A stretch of DNA of 64,000 nt from NCBI GenBank assembly GCA_949317995.1, contig OX439045.1, positions 40,009,693 to 40,073,692 of the forward strand. The letters run 5' to 3'. Of the stretch, positions 10,707 through 21,562 are shown piece after piece (position 1 is the stretch's first letter; every line of letters begins with the position of its first letter). Below the pieces are notes generated by a model. It was not told where the DNA came from and did not search any database. It saw only the letters and a list, made by a program, of their open reading frames with translations. This DNA comes from Acholoe squamosa. Its lineage: Eukaryota; Annelida; Polychaeta; Phyllodocida; Polynoidae. Position numbers and translations under genes: made by a program.

Positions 10707-13418
10707 ACGACTGTCGATGGTCTGTGGAAAGTTAAGCAGTGGATTCAAATAGCTGCCAGTACAGTGGTAATAAAATGCCCTTAAAAGATACATTAGGAAC
10801 GTGACATTTAGAGAGTAGGATGCACCAGATATTAGTAAATAAGAGTGAAATGTATGGCAATGTAATTTATTAAAGTAGTGCCCTGGTATTTTGACCCATG
10901 TGACTTCATAAAATCAGACTTCTGTGAATATGGTTACCATCCTAATTGGCGTTCATTACAGCCAGGTGACAAAAGATGAAAAAGGTACTTGTAATATGAT
11001 AGGATGTATTTGAGTGTGAGATATGGTGAGGATGACTAACCTCCGTCCTATAACAGGACCATTACTCTTGCCCCGTGTGTACGACCTGGGGTGACTGAGT
11101 AAGAGGCTGAAATCTGATACTATAATAACACTACACATAGTGACTTAGCACAAAAAAGAGAAATACATACACATCTTAGATATGATTTCTCAGAAGTATG
11201 GGGTAGATGTGTAGGTGTGATATTTATAATGAAAGGAGATATTACATTTCAAAAAGGGAGTGGCCAATCGAGGATCTCCTGTAACAATAATATAGATCAT
11301 CATAAAGAATGATTGTATTCATGTATTTTAGGAATGAGAAATACCATTTCAATACCTGCCATATTACTGGCATCATAGACAGTCAGTAATGACTTTCGGA
11401 AGTGACGCTTAGCGAAAAGGCTCTTCTCCTATGACTTCCTTCCTCTGTTGCTATACTACAATAAATAAGGGAGGGTCCCATTCCTAATAAACACCCCCTA
11501 GCTATATCCACCTCCAAGAGAAGGACAAACACTACTAACAACTTCGCCCTGCCAATAGGCCCTAATTCCCCACCCACACAAACACCTCCGTTATCAACAC
11601 CTGACCCTGTGACTGTGTGTACCAGGCCATATTCCCCTTTTTATATAGCATTGCCTTAAAAATGTTAATCAATGTGCTACTGAAATTATGTTGTTGTTTA
11701 GAGAATACAAAATAACTTTCGCCCCCTCATTCCCTGTGCTACCATGTGGGGGCTTGACATACATTCCTGCCCATCTCATTCCAATGCCCAGGGGGGCATG
11801 TGGACCTAAGAGTGTGGACTACGTCACCAAGACGTGTCTATAGCGGTATACGTCCCGGGGCTGTTGGACAGAGACTGCATGACGTCTAGTTGACGTAACT
11901 CCTACTCTGACTCTCCAAGCCAGCTGGAACAATTGTAGGAAGGTCCTGGAGTTCGCCAATCGATGTTCATACGAAAGGCATTTAGGCAGGGAGGAAGATG
12001 GAATGTTTTTGATGAAAAGGACATTCCAAGGAAATTTAGAAAAAAAAAACTGGAATCTATTCCGTGGAGGCCTAGTGCCCGTTGCTAAATCCACCCAACA
12101 ACTGGCTGGCATTCTGTAGCATAAGATATATGATATAATTAAGCAGGAAATCAAAAAGGCGATATGTGACTCCAAACGCGGCCTGAATCTCAATTACCTT
12201 GAATTGTGCAAAGGTGTAGCTCCTTAGACTTTCTGGGGTTGCTCAGACTTAGATCAGATTGTTTTACCAACAAGATATCAGTTTCATTTCTTGAGGGTAG
12301 GCCTATGTATTTATTTAACATTTTCTACTTATATTCTACGCTATATTAATATCACGTTGTCATAACGCTCATAAATGATACTTCAGATGTTCTGCAATGA
12401 AAAGAACCTCTCCTTCTCTCTCCCTCTCTCACACAGCGGTCAGCGCTGGGCGTAGACACCAAGTCTGGATGGAAAGGGAGGGGGTGAGGGGGGGGGGGTC
12501 AAGGGTTTTGAGGTGGGCAAGGTATTTATGGGTGATGGGGGAGGCGAAATACAAGTTATGCCTCTGGCAGTAAGTGGGGGTGGGGGGAGGAGGTGAAGAC
12601 GTGACTTTGTAAATCAATCTAGGTGTTGTTTTATTTTGTGTGTGTGTGTGTGTGTGTGTTTTTAAAGAAGACTGCGGGTGGCGCTATAGCAACTCTAACT
12701 GCATGGCAATCCTAGCACTCACGTGTTGCACTTAATGACCTTGACCTATGAGGTGGGCGCAGGCTCTGAGGAATTCCACTTGTTACAGACAAAAACACCT
12801 CAGGAATGCAGGTGTTCATGATAAATTGCACTAACTACACATCTTTCTTGTGTGCTACAGAATTACCCCGATTAGTGGTCCCACTATGCTTTCCATATAA
12901 GGGGCATGGTGATAAGACTAAAAAATGTGTCTGTTGCAGGTTAGACTATACGGTCTGAAAATCATTCTAAGGACTGAAGGTTTGATTGCGTTTTTCGTCT
13001 ATACTTGCCATCTTCCTCGAATGTATCCCAGAAGGAAAACGGTATTGTGACCGTCCACTATGAAGGCATGCCAGGAAGTGTCATTTTGACTTAGCATCCA
13101 CATATGTTACTTACCCTGGCAACTCAGCCTGTCAACCAGTAGGAGTGTAGTATGATATGTTACCTATGATCCTATTCTTACAATCATCACTCTCCATCCT
13201 GTTTCTTAAAGAACAGTCGTCTATGATTAGGGGCATAGCAGAGTCTTTGTGGTTAGATATATGTATGCTTTGGTAGAAAAGAAGACACAATAAAGTGACA
13301 TTTTATCAGGGGTTTTCGAGTGTGGTTTCAAAGTGAATGTCTTGTCGTACACCATTAGATCCCAAATTACTACAGGGTTTTACAAATAGTCTGATATTGT
13401 TGGAGCAACAAAATAATC
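10707..13418. other. Non-coding stretch with GT and G-rich tracts
   Basis: No gene recognised. It contains a G-rich purine stretch (about 12470-12600, with a run of G near 12490) and a (GT)n microsatellite at about 12637-12659. The minus-strand frame 11819-12193 (124 codons) has no recognisable motif and I treat it as chance. Confidence 0.45.
12637..12660. repeat. (GT)n microsatellite
   Basis: About 11 GT repeats followed by a short T run. Confidence 0.9.
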
Positions 13419-13808
13419 ATGTTTAATGAACTGAATTGTTCGTCATCATTCAAAGACTCCCATGCAACCATAAAAACGCCTGCTAAGACTGTCCCAAAAT
13501 TTACAAATGTGGCCATATATAACCTCAGCCACTACAAGCATGAAATATATAGATTTATTCTTCCAAAACTTTCTCACAGATGGAATCCAACAGCTGAACG
13601 AGAAGGATATTGTCCCCCTTATACAAACCTGAGAATTCAATTCTGCAATCCTAGTGTGAAAATACAAATATTTGCCTCATATCAGCATGACAATGCAGAG
13701 TCTACGAGAGCAGACATCTGGGCAAAGACTGAAAATCGATATCAAATCAATGCAGTAAACAAAAACCAATGTCTCCCAATTGAACATGCATCAATGATGA
13801 TACAATAA
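13419..13808 (+). CDS. Hypothetical small ORF, 129 aa, doubtful
   Basis: An uninterrupted plus-strand frame starts with ATG at 13419 and ends with TAA at 13806-13808. The product would be polar (rich in Asn, Ser, Lys, Tyr and His), with no signal peptide, membrane segment or familiar motif. The 5' half is strongly AT-rich like its surroundings. A shorter antisense frame (13446-13667) overlaps it, which is expected by chance. There is no clear splice site or poly(A) signal that would make it a gene. It could be an orphan single-exon gene or noise. I do not recognise it and assign no function. Confidence 0.15.
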   Translation: MFNELNCSSSFKDSHATIKTPAKTVPKFTNVAIYNLSHYKHEIYRFILPKLSHRWNPTAEREGYCPPYTNLRIQFCNPSVKIQIFASYQHDNAESTRADIWAKTENRYQINAVNKNQCLPIEHASMMIQ

Positions 13809-14700
13809 ATCATGTTGCCATAATCCTCTTTTTTGTACATCTAAAATAATCCGACATCGTCCCAGTGTGTTTTGACAATCATCTATATAGGCTGCAGGAG
13901 CAGCTGAAAGTATTGAATGATAAAAGTGTAAGTGTTTGGTAGGAATGCATTGTTAAATAATGGCACATTTAAATTCCTGCATGTTGGTGTTCTTGTTTAT
14001 TGGTTACACTTTTGTAATTAAGTGAGAGATAAAGAATTGATCTGCCATGGCTCACCAACTGATAAGCCCCGTACCATTATGATTGTACTGAATGATGCTA
14101 ATAGTTAACCCTCTAAGGGTTGGATTGTGCATAAATGCATCATTCGCATTCACCTTTTTCAGGTATGGATGTATCATTCATGCCAACCGCACTTGAATAA
14201 TTATGTTAACAGGCGAATGGTCAACGTGCTGCCACGGCTGCATTCATGGATCATGACGACCAATGGCCAGTATTTATTAATGGTCCTTAAATGTTTATAA
14301 TGGAGATATTACAGCAAGAGAGGTACCTGTTTTCCATGCAAAAGGCATATAAAAGGAGGTGCTAGAGTCCCCAATGCTGCTGTAATTAAAATCACTCTAT
14401 TGTATTTATGTCTGTCCATGTGTTGAGGGGAACTCTTAAGCTTTTGTGACGTTTTGGATCTTCAACTTGGATTGCTGTGTAGATAACCTAAACAAGAAGG
14501 TTGTCACCACCTTTCCCCCTCTCGCCTCCACCAGGAAGATTTAATATCATGGGCTGTTGAATTAAACTAACAGTAATTCATCTAGAAGTTTGAGTTTTGT
14601 TGAATGTAACTGGAGTGAACCATTTCACACAGAGATGGATGTGGATAGGGGTAAATAGAAGGGGGGGATGCTACCATGATACTTGTATTCAGTACTATCA
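13809..14700. other. Non-coding stretch, nothing recognised
   Basis: AT-rich sequence without supported features. Confidence 0.45.
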
Positions 14701-14727
14701 AAGGTGAGCTGTGCTCTCCTCTTTTTT

Positions 14728-14845
14728 GGAGTTGCCGGGAGCGAAGCGACCGTAGCAACTCCATAATGTTTTTGGTTTTGTCACTGGGTGCTGCCACCTT
14801 GCCTGTTACGTCACCAGTGACGTCATGCAGTCTGCGTGACGTCAC
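14728..14845. repeat. Hairpin and cluster of TGACGTCA-like sites
   Basis: GGAGTTGC (14728-14735) is mirrored by GCAACTCC (about 14755-14762) around 'gggagcgaagcgaccg', a stem-loop. Downstream (14809-14845) lie several copies of the CRE-like core: 'ttacgtcacc', 'tgacgtca' and 'tgacgtcac'. This may be part of a dispersed repeat or a regulatory segment. Both readings are inferred. Confidence 0.4.
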
Positions 14846-14859
14846 TTGGAAGCTGTGAG

Positions 14860-15923
14860 GGAAGCTGTGACGTCCGTGGTCCTTGCCACATTTCTCTTGT
14901 TTTCTAAGGGACGGGGTAATAACAATTCTTCTGTTTTCTTTTTAATTCAGTGTCCGCTTTTCAGTACTCTGGTGTTGCAATTATCCAGGAGGAGATGCAG
15001 CATACAAATCAACTCTGTTCCAGCTCGCTCGATTACATGCTAATATCACATGTACATTGTATATGCACGGCCTATCAAGTGTTGAACCTGAGTTCAATGA
15101 GGTCCAATGTTAAGGCTATGGGAGCCTGTAGATGTGGTCATACTATATGTGCTACTCCTTGTGTGAGGTACCTGTCCCTTGGTGATCACTCAGGTATTTA
15201 GCTGGTCCCTCCAGTGGGTGAGTATCACCTGTGTCAGGTGTGCCACTGATGTGATCGGCAGGTGAGGTGGTAATTACATCACGCACGAGTACCTTCCATC
15301 CCGCCGGTTTATATAGCTACTGATAATACATGGAGGGGTGGGGTGAGGATTTACCTATCTATAAGTACAAATTAATCAGCCACATGGTGTGAGATAAGTA
15401 ATGGGGTGTAGGGTGTAGGGTGTTGAGTTGGTGTAAGCAGGAGCTGTAACCTGCTTTCTCTACAGCTCTGATAACCAGGAGGAGGAGAGGGTGGGGTATC
15501 AGAGGTATGTGTGATGGGGGCGAGGGTGGGGCAGGGCCAGGCAAGATTGGAGAGTATGGGAAATTCAGTTCACCCCTTAATATGTTGTGTTAATTAATCA
15601 TACCCCTTTTAGGATGCACAGTGAGTACTTACTGGGGAATCAATATAATGGTATGTTTGACAATCTGCTAATTTGACATCGTACTAACTACTACCTGGTT
15701 TTACAAAAATAGTGGAAATCCCCCTTCAACTCCCGACTACCTGTAGCTCCCTAAAAACATTGAATCCGTCCTCATCATGGGGGGCATAAAGGCTGAAGCC
15801 TATGATCTGGCTAGAAACATATTTGATAATATGAGGGTTGGGGGAAACAGCTCAATTTTCATTTATTGTTTAAAAATGTCATTATATGTACGGGTACTGT
15901 AATATACCGTAAAGGTACTAACT
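14860..15923. other. Non-coding stretch upstream of the LINE
   Basis: No supported gene. It includes a GT/GA-rich part (about 15400-15540). The last few hundred bases could be the 5' untranslated part of the LINE, but nothing shows where that element starts. Confidence 0.4.
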
Positions 15924-18314
15924 ATGCATTTAGATTCATTTGATCAACTAAAATGCACCAGAGGCCTACGTATTTTGCATTTAAATGCTAGAAGTATAAA
16001 GGCAAATTATGCCTCCATTTGTGCTGAACTATATCGTGCATCACTTGATATTTATACGTTTTCTGAAACTTGGTTTAGAGCTGAAGATGATGAATGTGAC
16101 CACCAACTAAATGGGTACTCTAGATATAGGTTAGATAGGCAGATACTGGATGATAAGGGTAAAATAAAAACTGGAGGAGGAGTGGCCATTTATATCAAAC
16201 ACACTATACCGCACAACTACGATATATACTCATACTTAAATAAATTGGATGAACTTATTGAAATTCAAACTATCCTAGTCAATAAGCCCAATGTTAAGCC
16301 ACTGTTACTTGTAAACCTGTATAGACCACCTGAGGGCTCTAAAATAACTTTTATTGAAGTGATGGATAATTTACTGACACAAATAGAGTCTATTGATACT
16401 TATGATGACATGGAAATAGTAATTCTGGGTGAATTTAATTTTATTGTACTAGAGGACTCGGATATTGTAAATAATCTGCTAAACAAAATGAAAGGTTTTG
16501 GTATCAACCAAGAAATTATGGATGCCAACCATAAAAACGCTACTCTAGATCTTATTTTTACCAATTTAAGACGAAACTTTGTAACTACTGGTGTTGCTAA
16601 TAATTCAATCTCAGAAGAAAAGGTCAATGTTTAAGGGAGGTCATATAGCAAACTTTTAAATGATGTACTTCTTAGATAAATAGACAACGCTGGCTGGTCT
16701 ATGTTTAACAACATTCTATCGGTTTATACAGCCTGGAACTGTATAGAAAATATGATAAGAAATATATTAGATCAATATTGTCAGTTACATAGATTCCTAG
16801 TAAAGAAACACAGAGACCCATGGATGACACAAAATGTTTATGAAGTTATACATGACAAAAATAAAATTCTCTGGAAGGCTAGATCATCGAAATCTGATGA
16901 AAAATGGAAACAGGCTGCCGATGCTAGAAAGAGATCCAATAAGATTATTGATAAAGCCAGGAAAAATTTCTTATAAGATCAACTTGAGGAGTACAAAAAT
17001 GACCATAGAAAATTTTGGCGGATTATTAATAATCTTCTACCGGATCATCCAAATTCAAAAAGAGATATAAATTTGGTAGAACACAACAATAATGATACAC
17101 CTGTTCCTAAAGAAAACATCCCAAAATTCATAAACCAGTACTTTGCAAACATTGGCCCCACTCTAGCACAGGACCTCTATATTCCATGGCAACCTTATGA
17201 TGAACAAATTACTGTTCAAATGGATCCATTGGAAACTGATGTACAAGAATTATTAAAGCTAGAGAATGATATAAATGTCATCAAATCCTCTGCTATTCAT
17301 AATATCTCCTCATCGATACTTAAGACTGTTTTAAACATATTCCTGATAAATTAGTCAAGATATTTAATTTGTCCTTCAGGTCAAATATTGTACCAAGCTC
17401 ATGGAAAATATCAAAAATTACCCCTATACCCAAAGCTGGTAATTCCTTATATGTTAATAACTATAGACCTATTTCAATTCTACCTCTACCTTGTAAACTT
17501 CTCGACAAATTATAGAGTTTATGGGTTTTTGGTTAAAGAAAAAGTATTGACTCCAAACCAAGGAGGTTTTCTTTCTGGCTTCAGCACAGTGGATTCTTTA
17601 GCTAAGTTCACTGATGATATTAAAAGGGAACTAAATATAGCAAATTCTACTGTTGCAGCTTTTATAGACTTCAGAAAGGCTTTTGACACAGTAGACCATT
17701 CTGTCATATAATAAAATTAAATCACTATGGAATACATTCAGACAATTACCATTTGTTCAAAAACTACTTAAGTGATAGGAAACAAATGGTCCATGCAAAT
17801 GGAATCACTTCTGATAGTGAGAAGGTGGTCTGCAGTGTCCCTCAGGGCTCAATATTAGGTCCTTTGCTCTTCTTATTATATGTCAATGATGTTACAAACT
17901 GTATAAAATCATGTAAAGTCAAGCTCTACGCAGACGATACTGTTATATATTCATCCAATCATGACTTCGAATTAGCAAAAAGAATGTTACAAGAAGATTT
18001 AGAAAATTACTCAACCTGGTGTATGCAAAACAAGCTATCCATTAATGTGGCAAAAACAAAGGTCATGATTCTATCTACATCGGCCACCAAATTAAAAACA
18101 TTATAAGCTAAGATTCTACTCAATAAGCAGGTGCTGCAAGTGGTCCCTAGTTATAAATATCTAGGTGTGATACTAAATCCCCTACTTTGTTATGGTTTAT
18201 ATCTAAAAATTCAGGTCAAGGCTATAGCTTATAAGACATATAAACTTTGCTTATTAAGACGTTATGTGGTTGTGAAAACAGCAATTAACTTATACAAAAC
18301 CACTATTCTACCGT
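15924..18314 (+). pseudogene. LINE (CR1/L2-like) pol, decayed, 5' portion
   Basis: This is the pol region of a non-LTR retrotransposon, which nicks target DNA and copies its RNA there. Bases 15924-16634 encode an endonuclease of the exonuclease/endonuclease/phosphatase fold: 'LRILHLNARSIKAN' with the catalytic Asn near the start, 'FSETWF' with the catalytic Glu, then 'GGGVAIYI' and 'LVNLYRPP'. Reverse transcriptase follows in broken frames: 'NNYRPISILPLPCKLLD' near 17460, 'FIDFRKAFDTVDHS' near 17665, 'VPQGSILGPLLFLLYVND' near 17840 and the catalytic 'YADDTVIYSS' near 17935. Stops or frameshifts occur near 16634, 16975, 17350, 17515, 17710 and 18105, so the copy is dead. No ORF1 is visible. 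The frame ends in '...TTILPY' at a TA tract, where another element is inserted, and resumes at 23055. Confidence 0.88.
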
Positions 18315-18340
18315 ATATATATATATATATATATATATAT
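18315..18340. repeat. (TA)n tract at the left insertion junction
   Basis: About 13 TA repeats lie between the LINE codons for LPY and the first base of the inserted retrotransposon. A second TA tract lies at the right junction. Confidence 0.9.
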
Positions 18341-18543
18341 GGGATTATATACACCCGTGTATATATATATAATTAACATGTACAGCGGTTGGAACTACTT
18401 TCTCCTCCAGGGCGCGCACTAATATGTATGACGTCATGGTAAACAATAGCGCCTATATAAGCTTCCGGATCCAAATTAACCGTCATTTGGCGGATATCCC
18501 TCGAGCGGCACACACCACGCTGGGTGGTGCTGGAAATTTTAAC
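18341..18543 (+). repeat. Split direct repeat A1 (left terminus and promoter)
   Basis: 203 bp, repeated at 22590-22792 with three substitutions. It starts GGGATTATATACACCC and ends 'ggaaattttaac'. It contains a CRE palindrome, a TATA box and a hairpin, 'caccacgctgggtggtg' (about 18513-18529). Confidence 0.95.
18429..18460 (+). promoter_or_regulatory. CRE-like site and TATA box of the retrotransposon
   Basis: The palindrome TGACGTCA (18429-18436) is followed by TATATAA (18454-18460), about 130 bp before the gag start. Both are kept in A2 (22678-22685 and 22703-22709). Their placement in the 5' repeat suggests the element's own Pol II promoter; activity is inferred. Confidence 0.55.
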
Positions 18544-18589
18544 GGTTTTATCCGTTTTTCCAAATTAATACGGTGTCAAACCTTTCATT

Positions 18590-19618
18590 ATGGGTAGGAA
18601 AGGAACAACTAGCGGCACACAAAGGTCCAAGACCAAGAAGTCGCCTAAAAAACCAAGGAATATAGCCAACTCTAGGATTTCGAACGGTGCAGACTCCAAT
18701 GGGGGTGGTCAAGGACCATCTTCCCCAACTGCTACTGGGGTTTCATTGGATTTGCCTGTTGACCAGATGTATATCGGGGAGCTGGAGGAACGGACTACTC
18801 GTATGGAGCAGCAACTTGAAAATATCCGGTCCTTATTGGAGAACCAGGCAGTTAAACGGACATGTGCTTCAGCAGCGACTGGCGAGACGGAGACAGGTCG
18901 TACACGTGGTGGTGTTGATAAACATTCCATAGACAACATGGTAACCAGGCAACGGGGGCATGGCCGGCAGCGCTCGCCTGACTACCGGGGTCTCCACGGC
19001 GACAAGAAAGGACGTCGCCATCTTGGATCTTCGAGTAGATCATCTTCATACCGTAGTATTTCGGCGGATTCATCAGATTCTGTTAGGACTAATGCCTCAT
19101 GGAACAGTCGTCGACATGCTACAAAGTCTAGAGGTATGTTTGATCAGAGAAATTTCTTGAAGAAGGGTGAAAAAGTGGATAGTATCCAGAAACTGCTGCT
19201 CGTTAACATCAGGATGATAAAACAGTTGATAGAGGAGGGTGAGGATGTTTTCGAGGTGGTTAAGCATATTGAAGTTCTAGTGGAAAAATCCTCTACCAGA
19301 ATATATACTTTGAAAGCTCTGGTAGCTTACGATTCATCGGTGAAAAACAGAGCTAATGTTGAAGGTATTGAGTCGTTTGGCGATGTTAAAAGTGAGGATA
19401 TTCTTAGGCACCTGTCTTATGACGGAACGGTGCAAGCTCAGAAGGCGGGTGGGGCTAAATCTAAGTCGTTCAAGTCCAAACAATCCAACCGGACCTGTTA
19501 TGCTTTCAACAGGGCTGAAGGCTGCAGGGAAGACCCTTGCAGGTATCATCACATTTGTGAGGTTTGTAGCATGTCAAACCATGGCAAAGACAAGTGTCAA
19601 AAGAACAAAAAAGACTAG
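18590..19618 (+). CDS. gag: Gag-like ORF1 of the YR retrotransposon
   Basis: 342-residue putative nucleocapsid protein, thought to bind the element's RNA and form particles. The N-terminus is basic and Ser/Lys/Gly-rich. Residues about 60-90 ('LEERTTRMEQQLENIRSLLE') look like a coiled coil, followed by an Arg/Ser-rich stretch. The C-terminus has two zinc-binding motifs in a row: a CCCH finger (C303-x8-C312-x4-C317-x3-H321), then a retroviral-type knuckle (C323-x2-C326-x4-H331-x4-C336). The ATG at 18590 is the first in frame after repeat A1. The ORF ends at UAG (19616-19618). The next 15 codons stay open in the same frame and run into the RT ORF, so readthrough would give Gag-Pol. The zinc array is typical of DIRS/Ngaro ORF1 proteins. 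Confidence 0.85.
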   Translation: MGRKGTTSGTQRSKTKKSPKKPRNIANSRISNGADSNGGGQGPSSPTATGVSLDLPVDQMYIGELEERTTRMEQQLENIRSLLENQAVKRTCASAATGETETGRTRGGVDKHSIDNMVTRQRGHGRQRSPDYRGLHGDKKGRRHLGSSSRSSSYRSISADSSDSVRTNASWNSRRHATKSRGMFDQRNFLKKGEKVDSIQKLLLVNIRMIKQLIEEGEDVFEVVKHIEVLVEKSSTRIYTLKALVAYDSSVKNRANVEGIESFGDVKSEDILRHLSYDGTVQAQKAGGAKSKSFKSKQSNRTCYAFNRAEGCREDPCRYHHICEVCSMSNHGKDKCQKNKKD

Positions 19619-19663
19619 GAAATTTCACTTAGGCAAGGTCCTACATTAGATTCTGATATTTTG

Positions 19664-21562
19664 ATGCCTGATTTTAGTGTAGTATGTATGGTAGATCTTC
19701 CTGAGCCCCCCGTTCAAATCATTTCGGGTGAAAATAATGAAAATGATGTTAATATCTCTTGTAATGTTAGCAAGAATATTTTTATGTCTTATAGTGGCCC
19801 AGTACAGGGCGAGTTTAAACCACTGTTTACGGTGGAGTGTGTTAATAGGCCTAGCATCAGGGTCTATGATAGTTGCATCAATGGTGTATGTGAGTGTGAG
19901 CATTTCATTTATGGTAGGAAAGCTCAGATTTTACCTTGTAGGCTGGCTAGTTTTTTGAGACAGTCAGATATTATTAATATAAATCAGACAGAATCTGATT
20001 TTCTATGGTGTGGTTTTACTGAGGGTTTCAAAATAATTGACCCAGGTTGTGATACTACATATGATTGTAGAAATTATAAGTCTATTTTAGAGGATAGATT
20101 TTATAACGAGATGTGTAGTATTATTGAGGAGGAGTTAACCCAGGGCTTGGTTACGAGGTCACATGTCAAACCCAGGTGTATCCATTCTTTAGGCGGTGTG
20201 GAGAAGTCTAATGGTAAATTAAGACCTATCACTGACTGTAGTATGCCAGCGGATAATTCTATTAATAATTTTATGAGCACAACGTCCAAAAGCTTCTCGT
20301 ATAACTCTATTAACACTGTTACTTGTCAACTTGATAAAAATGACTTTATGTGTGTGGTAGATTTGAAATCTGCCTATAGAAGTATTAATGTTTATGGTCC
20401 ACATGTGGGCTATCAAGGTTTCAGGTGGAATTTTGGTAATGGAGATGAGTTTTTTGAGAGTAACCGTTTGACATTTGGTCTAAAGTGTGTCCCATATATA
20501 TTTAGTAGGATATCTGATTTTTTTACTACTATTGCTAAATTTTATGGTGTAGATAGGATAGTAAATTACCTGGATGATTTTATTATCATAGCTCAGACTG
20601 AAGAGGAATGTTTACGTAAGAGGAACATCCTAATTGAGTGTATGGAATATTTAGGGTTCGTTGTGTCGAAAGAGAAGGTGACTGAACCCAGCCGGGTGTG
20701 TACTTTTCTAGATATAACCATTGATTCTACGTGTATGGAGTTGTCGCTGCCACAGAAGAAGCTAGATAAAATGAGCCTAGCTATAGACGAGTGTTTGGGT
20801 AAAAAATTTGTATCTAAAAAGACATTACAGAAGATTGGTGGTTTGATGTCTTTCTGTTCCCAAGTAGTACGTGGTGGTAGAACCTTCAGCAGGAGATTGT
20901 TCGATCTTTGTGCAAAAGCCAGGAATAAGGGTGTTATTAAACTTAATGAGGAAACCCAAAATGACCTGCTGTGGTGGAGGGATTTTTGTAGAATTTTTAA
21001 TTGTAAAAATATCATTTTGAATGATAATGAATGTACTCCTATGTATTCCGATTCCTCTGTACAGTGCTTTGGGGCCTGGTTTGATAAAGACTATTTTTAT
21101 GGTACTTGGGATGACTCTAATCCTATGGTAGACTGTGTGGGTCATTTTGTTCAGGCCCCGAAGCTTGATAATCTCAAAATTCACCACAGGAATATAAATG
21201 TGTACGAGCTCTATCCAGTAATGGTAGGCCTTAAGTGCTGGGTGAAAAAGTTTTCTAATACTAGAGTTCATTGCATTACGGACAACATGCAAGTCTTGGC
21301 TATGTTAAATACCGGTAGATCCAAGAATAAGTTGTGTATGTCCTGGTTGAGAGAAATTTTTTGGCTATGTTTTATACATAACATTGAAATATATTCAACA
21401 TTTATTAGGTCGGAGGAAAACATTTTAGCTGACCATTTGTCTAGGCTGAATTACAGGGGTGTCCCACAGAAATGTAAAAATATTTTAACTGAATATAACA
21501 TGTGCTGTTATGATTCCAGATCTGAGGGAGTTGGAGCGGAGAAGGAGAAGGTTTTTGTATAG
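19664..21562 (+). CDS. pol: Reverse transcriptase-RNase H of the YR retrotransposon
   Basis: The product copies element RNA into DNA and removes the RNA strand. Counting from the ATG at 19664 (632 aa), the RT domain covers about residues 150-400: 'KSNGKLRPITDCS', the first catalytic Asp in 'VVDLKSAY' (D233), 'LTFGLKCVPYIFS', and the 'YLDDF' box (D304, D305). RNase H follows with D463 in 'MYSDSS', E515 in 'NVYELYP', D540 in 'ITDNMQ' and D590 in 'LADHLSR', a complete set. The frame is open from directly after the gag UAG, with no stop at 19619-19663, so translation may start by readthrough or at this ATG. It overlaps the YR ORF by 53 nt in another frame. No aspartic protease is seen, as usual for DIRS-order elements. 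All key residues are present. Confidence 0.92.
   Translation: MPDFSVVCMVDLPEPPVQIISGENNENDVNISCNVSKNIFMSYSGPVQGEFKPLFTVECVNRPSIRVYDSCINGVCECEHFIYGRKAQILPCRLASFLRQSDIININQTESDFLWCGFTEGFKIIDPGCDTTYDCRNYKSILEDRFYNEMCSIIEEELTQGLVTRSHVKPRCIHSLGGVEKSNGKLRPITDCSMPADNSINNFMSTTSKSFSYNSINTVTCQLDKNDFMCVVDLKSAYRSINVYGPHVGYQGFRWNFGNGDEFFESNRLTFGLKCVPYIFSRISDFFTTIAKFYGVDRIVNYLDDFIIIAQTEEECLRKRNILIECMEYLGFVVSKEKVTEPSRVCTFLDITIDSTCMELSLPQKKLDKMSLAIDECLGKKFVSKKTLQKIGGLMSFCSQVVRGGRTFSRRLFDLCAKARNKGVIKLNEETQNDLLWWRDFCRIFNCKNIILNDNECTPMYSDSSVQCFGAWFDKDYFYGTWDDSNPMVDCVGHFVQAPKLDNLKIHHRNINVYELYPVMVGLKCWVKKFSNTRVHCITDNMQVLAMLNTGRSKNKLCMSWLREIFWLCFIHNIEIYSTFIRSEENILADHLSRLNYRGVPQKCKNILTEYNMCCYDSRSEGVGAEKEKVFV

Noticed and set aside
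9700..10784. Three long plus-strand frames (282-350 codons)
   Set aside because: They are a consequence of a 31-bp repeat without stops; no splice sites, domain or start context support coding.
11819..12193. 124-codon minus-strand frame
   Set aside because: No motif, signal or splice context; composition like its surroundings.
20593..21292. Antisense frames of 140 and 155 codons
   Set aside because: They are shadows of the RT-RNase H ORF on the opposite strand.
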